Shown here: positions 1-13,000 of the stretch, piece after piece
Layout: each line of letters opens with the position of its first letter
How positions within the stretch are numbered: the stretch's first letter is position 1
Source: Owenia fusiformis
Taxonomy: Eukaryota > Annelida > Polychaeta > Sabellida > Oweniidae
Direction of reading: 5' to 3'
Length of the DNA stretch: 60,000 nucleotides
Assembly: GCA_903813345.2 (NCBI GenBank)
Contig: CAIIXF020000011.1
Coordinates: 10,390,842 to 10,450,841 of the forward strand
Position numbers and translations under genes: made by a program
The notes under the pieces: model-generated
Database searches by the model: none
Told to the model about the DNA's origin: nothing
What the model saw: the letters and a program-made list of their open reading frames with translations, nothing else

Positions 1-756
1 GCAGACTTCTGATCACCATATTAAATCATTAGAATCGGAAGGATTATCATTCAAATAATCTTAATTGAGGAAAAGGTAAAATATAAGTGTGATGCATTAG
101 TTGCACAATCATAGGGGTCCAACTACTCGGGACGTATCGAAACCAAAACTGTTATATTTGAATTTTAAATCTACCAGGTGTATGAAAATCAAGGATTGTG
201 AGTCATTATATCAAACATATGACTCTCATTCTGTCTCAGCTTAGTTTAATTGTCCCCATATATAGCGCAAAAGCCCCACGTGGCAATCTTATTACAACTA
301 ACTAGCCACGGCAAGATAATTACACTCTTGTCACAGTCTGTCCACACCAGCTCTAAGCACGTCGAGAACTAGATACACAGAGTTTCTAGACAGGCTTGCG
401 CATCTAAAAATTACTAGAAATTCAACATTTGATGCAGTGCTAATACCAACATAATCATTGTATAAACTTAAAACTTGAAAAAATGGGACTATGCTGAGAT
501 ATCAAAGGTCAAAGACGTTATTTAAAAGATGTCAATAAAAGTTATATATAAAGGGTTTTTAATAAAATATATTCCCAAAATTTTTTGACATCCAGTAAGT
601 GGTAGGTCGTGGGGTCTTTAGTGCATTTAGGGTTTTTAGTACATTTTGAAATGAAATACTAATTTCAGTACTCTGGAATGCTTGTGTTTATCCTTGTTGC
701 CCTCATTAGTAATTTCTACCACCATGTTATTGTCTACTACATGTACTTTTACTCAC
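1..756. other. ATM intron, no gene seen
   Basis: Minus-strand ATM intron sequence after exon j. No further ATM exon was recognised. A short stretch near 180-212 (tgaaaatcaaggattgtgag) resembles the outer arm of the palindrome at 59.5-59.9 kb, so a decayed copy of that repeat may be present. Confidence 0.5.
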
Positions 757-1041
757 CTGAGGACAGCACTGTACAGTAACCTTGCATAATGAGATGAGGA
801 GATCTACTGCCATGGCAACACACTGGGGCTCCCTATTTCCCAGCCTCTCTATGGTGTGCAGGAGCGTGTAGGTGACATCACGGAGAACAAATGCCCAAGA
901 ATTACCCAGCTGGTCTTCGAACTCTTGAAGTAATAGCCCTGTGAAAAGTGTATACATCTGGAGGAAACGTAGTCTTTCATGGGGCCAATGAGATGTTGAG
1001 AGAGACACTCTGAGTGAGAGAAGAACCTTCTGTATTCCATC
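757..1041 (-). CDS. ATM: ATM exon j (most 3' exon in window)
   Basis: 285 bases, 95 codons, phase 0 at both ends. Acceptor TTTTGTAG|GAT and donor CTCAG|GTGAGT. The exon begins DGIQKVLLSL and contains LRFLQMYTLFTGLLL followed by SWAFVLRDVTYTLLH, closely matching human ATM around HRILKIYHLFVSLLL and AWAFVLRDVIYTLIH. It ends in CKVTVQCCPQ. This is the best conserved exon of the window. Confidence 0.95.
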
Positions 1042-4000
1042 CTACAAAATACAATGTGCCCATGTGTACATCCTGTTTACAAAAAGCATTTAATGCATGA
1101 GGCAATGGAATACTTATATAGAATCAACATCTTTTTGATTGAAAGATTCTTTCAGGAATTATTCATCTTGAATCAAATTGCTCTAAATTACAAGTTCAGA
1201 AATCTGTTTTACCTATTTTCCAAATAACCAACATATTATTCCATAATAACATGTTTTCTTTGGGAAATAATTGGGGAATATAACTGATATTCAAAAAATC
1301 ATGTATCAAGTTCTGTATCAGCAAAAATTCTGTATCAGATCCATATTGAATCCCGTATCAGCTAAAATCCCATTTCAGATCCTGTATTAAAAACTGTTAT
1401 GGAATAAATAGGTTATTGATGGTCATGATGGAATATGAATTTTTTCCTTGAGAAAATACAGTATGATATTGGCCTCAGAAAATATCATATTGACACACAG
1501 GCTATCCCCCTCAGTTAATATGATATTTTCTGAGGCTAATATCATACTGTATTTTCATATCATAAATTCATATCATATTTTCCCTAAGAATAAAATTCAT
1601 AACCCTTCCCTCATATCAAATAACCTCTATATACACCCCATGTAATGAGATGGGACATAATATCAAGTTGGCGTTGAATGAGGTGATCCTGCAGAAAAAT
1701 GAATGTACCAGAGGGATTTTAAGTTTATTTTTCATGTTTATACCCTTTACTATGAAGTAATTGCTGACTCTACATGTATATTACAATTAATTTCTGTAGC
1801 TTATTATTATCATCCAATGGCTTATTCAGACTAAACGACACTTAGTTAAGAGCTAAAATTCAAAAGAATTGGTTCATCTTTATAATAATTTTCAAATTTC
1901 TGTTTCAACTGAGACATTTTAGGCAACTTAACACATTCAATGGATTCCATTTGTCTCAAAAGTATCACACATACTGTATAGGGTATAATGTATATAATGT
2001 CAATACCTAGTGTATGAAAGAAAAATATGGGTGATTTATGAATATTTTTAGGAGGGGACATTTTGGGTACTTGTAGGAGCACTTGATTTAGTATTTCCAG
2101 CCATGATATTCATGTAGGTAAGGGGCTTAGCAAGGATGAAAATAGTCAGGCAAGTAAACAGGTGCTTGGTATACAAGGAGGACCATGTAGACCAAAGGAG
2201 TAATAGAACTACCTTTGGATTTCATTTCAATGGTACATGTCAATGGTGGCCATTTTTCAAAATGGCCATCTACTTGCCAAAATGTCATAAGACAGAGTGC
2301 CATGCTTATGAGTATTCACATATCAAATATGAACAAAATCGCTCTATTACTTTTTGAGTTATAGTAAAAAAAAATGTAAAATAATACATGTAAAAAGGGT
2401 GGCCATTTTTCAAAATGGCCAACTACTCCCCAGTGTGTCACTAGACAGTGTGCCAAGCTCATAGTATTCACATATCAAATATACTCCTCAAAAAAAGTTA
2501 AGGACCTCAAAGGTTTACATGTTAATCCCCATATTTGTTTAACAACTGTTTTCTAAACGGGGAACAAAAGAAATCCCAATAAAGTAAATAAATCTGTATC
2601 TTGATTCTATTCCCTATAAAGTCCGCAACGTTTCAATGTTATATCTCCATTACATTGGGTCAAAATTTGATGTCAAAATTGATGAATTTCATGAAATGTA
2701 ACAAAAATGGCAGTTCCCATGTTAAACAAATGGGGAATGGTGGCTTAGGGGCAACTCAGATTTTGGAATATCTATTCAGCAAAACATTTATTAAAAATAC
2801 TTTCTAAGTAGAAAATTGAATGATTTTACATTTTACATGCTAAATGTCTCGCTTATGTTGTTAAAATTAGCGATACGGAGCGTTAAAGTAATTTTGACCA
2901 CCTCACTGAACCACCTGTGTTATTTCAATAAGAGGTTCATTAAAAATTATTGAATTTGAAACCATAAACTTTTGTAAAGCCTGGACAATTAAATCATATT
3001 TTGTCGAGTAGACAAATTAGCAAATTTAATTATCTCTTACAATCTCAATTTTGAGAGCAATCGGATTGATGGATCGTTCCTCATATGACTTATGGCAACC
3101 CAACCATTCCCAATTTGTTTAACATGGGATCTGCCATTTTTGTTAAATTTCATGAAATTCATCAATTTTGACATCAAATTTTGACCCAATGTAATGGAGA
3201 TATAACATTGAAACGTTGCGGACTTTATAGTGAATAGAATCAAGATACAGATTTATTTTCTTTATTGGGATTTCTTTTGTTCCCCGCTTAGAAAACAGTC
3301 GTTAAACAAATATGGGGATTAACATGTAAACCTATGAGGTCCTTAACTTTTTTTGAGGAGTACAATGTATATAATATGAACAAAATCAAAGCTCCACTAC
3401 TTTTCGAGTTATTCTAAAAAAACATTAAAATGGCGGCCATATTTCAAAATGGGCGCCTTCTACCAAAAGTGTCATTAGACAGTGTGCCATGCTTATAGTA
3501 TTCACACACCAAATATGAACAAATTTGCTCAACTACTTTTCGATTTATAGTAAAAAAAACTTCAAAATGGCAGCCATTTTTCAAAATGGCCACCTTCTAC
3601 CAAAAGTGTCATTAGACAGTGTGACATGCTTATAGTATTTACATACCAAAGACAGTGCCAAATTTGTAATTCAAATGAAATTGAAAATGAAAGTACAAGT
3701 TGAGTGTTCGTATTATTCAGAAGCTAGAAAGTCTTTTCTTCAAGAAATCAAAGACAATTCCTTTAAAGATATCTTTGAAAATAAAAAATATATTAAATGC
3801 TTTGGAAAGTATTTGCAAAAAATATTCTATATAAGGAAAAGAGTTTTATTTAAAAATCAGAATCAATAATAATGTTGAACTGAACTGCACTAATTTTATT
3901 TTATATTTGTATTGTTAAAAATGTAACTTATGTAAAATGTGTCTCATAAGACCAGGTAGGGCTGGCTATCTTAGATAGGTTACACATAACTAAATGAATG

Positions 4001-7000
4001 AATAAATAAATACCAAATATGAACAAAATCGCTTCTGTTGAATTCAGTGAACCATATTGATACCAATTCTTCAAGATATTTCGTTTGATGGGATAACAAT
4101 ATGTTAAAGCATTGGCTTTCAAGAGAAAATCAAGCAACAATTGCAAGTGATGCAGCTGGAAGGTCTAGAGATGCATATATGCCACATCTGTGACAGTAAT
4201 AGAGATACATCTAATGCTAAGATAGCAAATAAAAAAATAAAATAAACATTTTATGTGTACAATTTGTGTCTCATAAAAAGGTTCAAAGCCAAAGTGATAA
4301 TCTGTTCCATTTCATTACATTGGGTGTAATACTGTAATATTTATATTGTACAAGTTATTTCTTCCGAAAAATACATTTTGAGTGATTCCATTGCAATGAC
4401 TTGCCAAGAGTGAAAATGATATTTCTCTAAATCACAAAGCAGTTATTATGGTTATTCTGCATACCACTGTTTTAGGCACAACCACTCAAAAGATTCCATT
4501 TGAATGAGAAAGCTTTTCCAAAATAAGAGGGTTGTTTTTTGACATCTTGTATTTGACTTACATCATGTGTCCGAGCAAGGAGAGATACAATGGAGCCTGC
4601 CTTGCTGCTATGGTTCTCCTTTAAGTACTCTAAGGTGGCTGTTACAATCTCCCTGCTATAGAAAGGTGGGTTAGGCTCTGGACATATGGCACTGTAAATT
4701 AAAATTGTTATACATGTACAATGTACATCGTATTTAGTGAAATGTATATTGTAAAGATTAACTTCAAATTGATGTGACTTTTTTTATAAAACCTAACAAA
4801 ATCTGACCATTTGTTCAGTTCAGTAAATCATAGGTTTTAACAAATAAGAATAGTAAAGTGCAAGAAAGACTAGAGAGCATAACACAATTTTACATTAATC
4901 TTTGCTCTCGACATTCCTATGTCATACCTATTTCATAACTTGGAAACAGCAACTCGGGGAGTAGCAAATTCAACTGAACAAAACATGTTTTATTAATACA
5001 CTTCCCTCCATAAGTTTGTCAACCTTTTTTTCCCACAGGCTTACATGTTAAAGCCTCTCTATTACAAAGAAAAAACTAAAAATGCCAAATGAGATGTAAC
5101 TTGACTTGACTTTATTTTCTCTACCTCCAAATTTTCTTAAATGTTTTCCTCAATTACAAGGTCAAAAATCAATGGCATATCTGATGAATTTTTGAAAATT
5201 GACATTCCCATGAAAACCAATGAATCAGAATCAGATCTATAGGGGGTGACAAAATTGTAAGCAATATCTAAAAATGACCTAGCAATGTTTTCCTTACAAG
5301 CTCAAATATAATATCCGCCAAAAATTATGTGATATCAGATATGTTATCAAGTGGTGACTAAGTGTTAACGATGGAAATCATTTTCACACGATTTGGACTT
5401 GTTTTGTAAGACCATTGAATACAACATTCATTTGAATGGAGAAAAAGGTAAGAAAAGTCTATATTTTACAAACTAAAATAAGTTGGCTTTTACCTAAAAT
5501 GTTCTTTTTCATACCCACGGATCTATTTTGGGGATCATTCCATCATACTTCATAGTACATAATCGCTATTATATACCAAAAATTCCAGATATATGTACTA
5601 AATATGCTTTTTGTGTTATTTAATTAAATTTTAACAAACAATTCATTTAACAATGTGGAATAATATTCACTACTCTAAAGATCATGTTTATATTTTAACT
5701 TATCTTTATCTTAAAATTGCCAAAAATGACCGTAAATGTGGAAAGTGGAGTAAATGATGAAGAAGGGACAATAAAACGACATGGACATTTCTCATGTTTT
5801 GATTAACGATTAAAATTGTTAGGTTAACGTTTTAGACATGTTAAAATAAACTGCGAGGAATTGTCTTGTAATAGTGTTTACACGTTTTGTTGCTTAATAA
5901 ATTGTCTCAACATGATAAACCATGACATCTCATTCACGCCTGACCATCGACAAGGTACAGTCACGTGACATTGACAAAATATACCGTAGTACACTTTTGA
6001 TGTACTATGTCATTTCTGCCATTTTAGATCGCCATTTTCTAGAATGAGGAAGCGAGGAAAGAACTAGCATTGATTTGATCAATATTGTGTCAGTTCATCA
6101 TCAGGTAGTTGTTGCATTCGATTTGTAATTAAGTTGCAAATATGCATATCTACTTTAAATGATCCTCAGCAACTTCAATATCTTGTTATAGATCTACCCA
6201 GCACGTCAGGGATCTCTAAATCTTGACCGAATTTCTCAAAATTCTCTCTAATTTTTGTTTTGCTATGCAAATAACAGCCAAACTACGACTAACACAACTT
6301 AAGATAAGTATACAAATATACATTCAGAGTTAATGCAAAACCGCTTTTTACTTTGGATGCTACTACGAAAAATAGATAATGTATGTTGTCAACTCGAATG
6401 TATGTTGTCACATTGGCCTTACAGATCTCAATTCACAGTTAATTTTACAGTGAATGAAATGCTATAAAATGTACGTGTAATAGAAGGAACATATTTGATA
6501 ATAAAGTAATAATATTTAATAGGCATATCAGATATATTTACCCTAATATTTTTTCCGTTAATCCATAAAATTGTCATTGATATGATTAAATGTCAATGTT
6601 ACTTCTAATTCTTTTTTTGTGTTCCATACCTGGCTTTTGAACTTCTGCACTTTCCAGATATACAGTGTCCCAAAGTATGCCCCCCTCCCTAGGCAGACAT
6701 ATACCAATGTCTCCATGTGTCATATATCATTTTTAAGCTTATTAACCAAAGTTACATTGATTTGCCAAATATGATGGTTCAAATGGTAGAAAGTAACAGG
6801 CATTTCAAAAATTAGCGTTTTGTCAAAAAGATTCATTTCAGTATCCTGGAAACAGCCCTGACCCTGTGACAGAAAATATGGATGCCATTCCCGAAGATAG
6901 GATGGCTATTGAGTTCTAAAAAGATGACGTTTAGGGTAGATACTCCATGGAAACTCTTCTTATGCCTTAAAAAGGTTTCATGAGGATTACAAAACGCCAT

Positions 7001-10000
7001 ATCCCTATTTGAAGCCTGTTTAAGGTCATATATGGAAAGTATTGGTGCTGTTAACATGGCGGCTAAGGAGACACACCGACTATTGTTTTGGTGTAAAACT
7101 GACTTAAATTTTGGCCAAACACTAACTTTTGTATTCCTGTAACTTTTTCCATATGTGAGTTGAACCATGATACTCGGCAAATTAATATAACTTTGGATGA
7201 GCTTTAAAATAATATATGACACATACTATGGATACATTGGTATATGTCTGCCTAGGGGGCCTATACTTTCGGGACACCCTATAGCATAAATTTTGAAAGT
7301 CATCTTGCTAGTATAGATCTCTCCATGAACTCCTTGAGATTATTCAAAATTCATAAAAGTGCAACTAAACATAACGTAACGTACCGACGCCGAGTGGCCA
7401 AAAAGGTCGGAAGATATCACGCCATGGTCACATATTAATCACCATATTAACACTTTCATAAAATAAAATAGCAAAAATCACGTTTACCTGTTTATCTGTA
7501 CTAGGGATACAGGAGCATGTTCATCACTTGTTACGCATAAAACCCTTAATGCATTTTGAAATTAAATCATTGCAATGTTTAATATTATAACTCATGAATT
7601 TCAATTAAATGGACAACATACACTGTGAGTTGACAACGTACATTTCTGATTTTTTAAATTATACCAAATGCATGAATATTTATTAAATCTTAACCCGTCT
7701 TAAATTGTGCAGTTTAGAGAAACACATTCTCATTAAAATATTCGACACTCCGAGACGTCAGGGGAGAAAATTATCAAAGGAAATGTGTAAAAAACAACAT
7801 TTTTCCAACCGAACAATTGTATGGGTAGACGTACAACGAAAAAAATCGAGCACTGCTCGAAGATCTTTTAACGTAATTAGAAAAATAAATGTCTTTGAAA
7901 TCGAATGCACGCAAAATCAAGCAGGAAATCCTTTTTGTATTCCTCAAATTTATTTTTGAAAACCTCCATCAAACCTACATCATAGTCTTTGCTTAAAATC
8001 AGTTAATAGTGACATTGTACATCAAAAGTGTACTACGGCATATTTTGTCACGGTCACGTGACTGTACCTTGTCGATGGTTAGGCGTGTCATTTCTTCTCA
8101 GAGATTTTCAGGTAAAACAGAAAGATGCTAGTATCAGAATGAACTTCTCTTCTTCTGAAAATAATTGCATTATAGTATTTCTATGTTTAGACAATTTTTA
8201 TGCAACTTTATTAATATGTAAAGACATTGAAAATGAAAGCAGATATTTCTGATATTTGCGAGGCAAATAATATATAAAATTGGCAAATCCAATAGATTTT
8301 GAGTAACAGTGAAGTTATTCCTTACATTAGGCGATCATAATGCATTTAATGCATCAAAAACGAAACATTTCTTCTCAATTTTATGAAATTTATTTATGTC
8401 CATAGCAGTGGAAAGTGAGTGTGAAGCAAAAGCAAAAGTAAAGCAACATTTTTAACTTATTTGAGGCAAATTAAAAGTTAGCGATGAGTCAAGTTTTTAA
8501 ATCAGCGACGAGGCAATTAAAAATAGCGACCAGTCAAATTTTCAAAATGATGAGCGACAAGGCAAAGCTCAGGGGGATGCACCCCCCAGCCATGTTAACG
8601 CCCCTTCTTTAGTTCTCGGCACCCAAACCACGATAACAATAATATAGTATATAAGAATATATTTCTGTAGTGACCCTACCTACAATGAACACTTTTTTGT
8701 GGCTTTATAGGTGTTCAGTATGTACAGGTTTTATGTAATGTTTAATTTTAGTTGAAATAGATTTAAATCATAGAGGTTGCCATCTGGTTTCTGCAGGTCA
8801 TGACATTTTAATTAAGTCTAGATAATCTAAATCACTATAACTACTGCAGCTGTTTTAGCTAATTCAGCTAGTCACATTTTATGAATGATTTGGTCCAAAA
8901 CAATATTTTCAAAAAGCATGGGCATAGCCAGGGGGGATGAATTTTACTTGCATTAAACCTGCATGTCCGATTTTAACCATTTTGAAGTATCAAATTCTGT
9001 AATGATTCCATAAATCAACTTACTTAGTTTGCACAAAGCTATCTCCTGAGAGATAGCCTTGCATATGTTGATACATGTATTCCCAGTCCTTTATAAAGGT
9101 CTTTTGTAAAAATGTAAGAAATTTTGGAAACATTTACCCTACTTCAATCGATGCATGGCATTCTAAAGTATCGTTTTTCTAACCATATCGGGCTATCTGG
9201 AGACCAAACTGTCCAATAACAATTAAACATCATTAACTGGAATATTTTGGACATGTCCAAATAGTTAAATCTAAAAAAGATTATTGGGTCAATTGCTACT
9301 TATTTAAACTCTTTTAACTTGTGGTTTTAGCACATATTGGGAGTACTTTCCTTATGAATCGATGTCGTCATTGCATAGAAGACTAGTGATCTTCAGGCAA
9401 AAATATATGTAACACCGACAGAATCGCTCACTTTCCGATATAACAAGAATATAGCCTTCGATTCGTGCACAATAACGCATTTGCGGGTACTTGGAAGTTA
9501 AGATATATAGTATGGTAAGCAATATGAATTACTTACATTTACTATGGGCTCTAATTACACTCAGATGCGAGTAGGTAGTTACCAGTTTCGCCACCAGGTG
9601 AATGAACCCACCAAATTCCTCTCATTTCAGATCGAAGAGACACTTTTACTGATTAAGTAAAACCTTCTTGTCTTATAACTTAAAGTAATTCTTCCATGAT
9701 TTTTACATGACTCTGGAGAGATTAAGCTTTCGAAATTGCAATGTCACAAATATAATATTGAAGAAAGAACACAAGACAGTAAGATTATAACAAGGCATTA
9801 ACTTAAATGTCACCACCTAGTTGCTCAAAAAATTATGAGTTCAATCTTAAAGGGATATTCCTTGCCAGACCATCTCTCTCCTAATATGGTAGCTATAAAC
9901 ATACATGTATGTTTAGCAAAAAATGGAAAATGTTTTGAAAATGGAATAACAAATGGAATGACAAATGAATAGAATGACAAATGAATGGAATAATATATGG

Positions 10001-13000
10001 ATGGAATGACAAATGAATGGAATGAAAAATAAATGGAATGACAAATGAATGGAATGACAAATGGATGGAATGACAAATGAATGGAATAGAAAATGAATGG
10101 AATGACAAATGAATGGAATGACAAATGGATGGAATGGCAAATGAATGGAATGACAAATCAATAAAATGACAAATGAATGGAATGACAAATGGATGGAATG
10201 ATAAATGAATGGAATGGCAAATGAATAGAATGACAAATGGATGGAATGACAAATGAATGGAATGGCAAATGGATGGAATGACAAATGAATGGAATGGCAA
10301 ATGGATGGAATGACAAATGAATGGAATGAAAAATAAATGGAATGGCGAATGAATGGAATGTCATATGAATGGAATGACAAATGGATGGAATGACAAATTA
10401 ATAGAATAACAAATGAATGGAATGACAAATTAATAGAATGACAAATGAATGGAATGACAAATTAATAGAATGACAAATGAATGGAATGACAAATACATGG
10501 AATGACAAATGAATGGAATGACAAATGAATGGAATGACAAATGAATGGAATGACAAATGGATGGAATGACAAATGAATGGATTGATGATTTCTCTATATC
10601 TTTCACAAACTATGTTCAGCACTTTAGTATGAAAACCTTCCCAAATAAAATGAATAAGTTTCTACTCTACCTTGTGTCTTCCTTGCCAGTATTTGAGTTA
10701 CCAGGGTCATACAGGGTCATGAGTATATCAACAACTATCTCATCCATATGCTTTAGAATACAACTCTTCACTGCCTGCAAATAGAACATAATGGTTGTCA
10801 GGTGATACACTGTTACAGTGTTGATTTGCTTTGTCAAACATTATACAAATATTGAATGATGTGGAGTTGGATATTTGTATTTATCCTACACTTAGTGTAC
10901 TAAATGTATAATAATAACATTAAAAATAACTAAATAAATGAATAACTGGCGATATCCTCCGGAAAACAAATATGCAGAGGATATTGTGACGATATACTCT
11001 GCTTGTTGATTTACAGACATGAAATAATATTATACATTTAGTACACTAATAGAAAGATAATAAGAACATCCAATGATTTTTTTAGAATATCATATTAATC
11101 TGCTCGGTGATATTGAAATATGCACTCATTCACTTTGCTTTCTCGTGCAGATATCAATATCACCTCATAGATAACAAGGCATTAACATGACAAAATGCCA
11201 CCACCTTGTTGCTCACAATATTATGAGTTCAATCTTGTCAGATTTGAATTTCTTAGAACTTGTAGATGATTTTGAAAAAATAAATTGGTCAATTTGAAGT
11301 AAGTTGTAAAAAGACCTTTTTCGACCCTGAGAAGGTCATTGAAGGTGGAATCTCAAATCTTAAGTCAGATTTGAACTTCTGAGAACTTGTAAAAAAATGA
11401 CCTTTTTGACCTTGAGAATGTCATTGAAGGTCAAATCTTTTTTGACCTTGTGAATGTCATTGAAGGTGAAATCTATAGTCAGATTTGAAGGATTGAGGAC
11501 TTGTAGATGATTTTGAAAAAAAGATTGGTCAATTTGAAGCAAGTTGAAAAATACCTTTTTGATCTTTTTTGAACTTGTGATTGTGAAGGTGATTGAAGGT
11601 CAAATCTCAAATCCAAAGTCAAATTTGAACTTCTGATAACTTGTAGATGATTTTGAAAAAGAAATATGAACAAGATACTTTTTTAAAATCAACCAAAATT
11701 TCCTTTGCACAATTACAATATTGAGAGACCTAAATACGGTCGTTTTGTTCCAATGAGGTTCGGAAAGAGGTTTCATTTCATTCTGAACATATGATACCAA
11801 TTACAAAAGAAGTGTCTGATGTGTTTTCTAAAACAATGTAGAGAAAAGTTTATATATTTTTTTCAAATGATATTATTAACTTTTCAGTATTTTTTGATTA
11901 CTGGTTTAAGAAAGATGTGTGTTCAAAAAGTTCACCATTTCGATACCTATCCTTTTCATGCTTAAAAGATAAGTGAATGTTGTATCACATGTGAAAATTG
12001 GTCCATTAATAAGCATCCTTTTCTTTTATTATTCACTGCACCCCTCATATATTATGAAACTAGATAATGCCAAGGTTGAGCCAATCGGACAGCCATGGCT
12101 GCCATTTAAAATGGAGGTTTCAATGAATATATGTTTTTCACCTCCCAGCAAAATTGTCATAAGACAATGTGCCATGCTTATGAGTATTGATGTATCACAT
12201 TTGAACAAAGTTGTAACTCCTCCACATAGTAATAATCCAACTGAACAAAACATCTTTTTATAAATAGTGACCATCTTGAAAATTTCTTATTGAACAGCAA
12301 TTTTATGTTTGTTACAAAAATGGCAGCCTTTTTAAAATTCAGCTCAATCAGCTGTCATCTTGAAAATTCCTCGAATAGAGCTCCGTTCTCCTTTTGTATC
12401 AGGCATCGGCATATAAAATTTGAACAAAATCTGTCCACCTGTATGAGAGTTATCAAAAAATGGCAGACATTTTGAAATTCAGTGGCCATCTTGAAAATAT
12501 CTTCCAGGGCAGAGCTCCTGTATCCCTAGGCATCAGCATACAAAGTTTGAACCAAATCAGCCCACTTGTATGGGAGTTATCAAAGATCATGTTTTTCACA
12601 AAAATGACAGCCATTTTGAAATTTAGTGGCCATCTTGAAAACATCTTCCTGAGCAGAGCTCCTGTATCCCTAGGCATCAGAATATAAAGTTTTGAACTAA
12701 ATCTATCCACTGGTATTTTAGTTATCAAAGTCATTATTAAAAATAGTGACCATTTTTAAATTCTGTGGCCAACCTTGAAAATCTCTTCTTGACCAGAGGT
12801 CCTTTGTCCCAAGGCATGAGCATATAAAATGTGATCCATTCTGTCATTTTTGTTTATGTATATTATTTTCATGTTATATTTATTTTACTTTCCAATGTAT
12901 GAGAATGAATGAACCAGACTTCTCTATATCCCCTCGGATTTAGTTCAGTGGGATAGTGAAAAAGATAATGAAGAAAATGTTATAGCTCAGGCAGTATCGA

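Noticed and set aside
2601-3243. Two similar 68-codon frames on opposite strands (MILF-IKSATFQCYISITLG)
   Set aside because: They are the two arms of one inverted-repeat element translated in mirror image.
6833-7222. 129-codon minus-strand frame
   Set aside because: It lies inside a 620-bp non-autonomous TIR element; the second copy does not conserve it as a protein (indels shift the frame).
9825-10622. Several overlapping minus-strand open frames of 68-171 codons rich in HSFVIPFICHSIHL
   Set aside because: All come from the 16-bp minisatellite, which lacks stops in three frames; there is no start context or splice support.
12029-12734. Frames of 61-96 codons on both strands with ILKFSGHLENIF-type repeats
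   Set aside because: Products of the pearl-like core repeat; similar frames occur at 15.2-16.0 kb wherever the repeat occurs.
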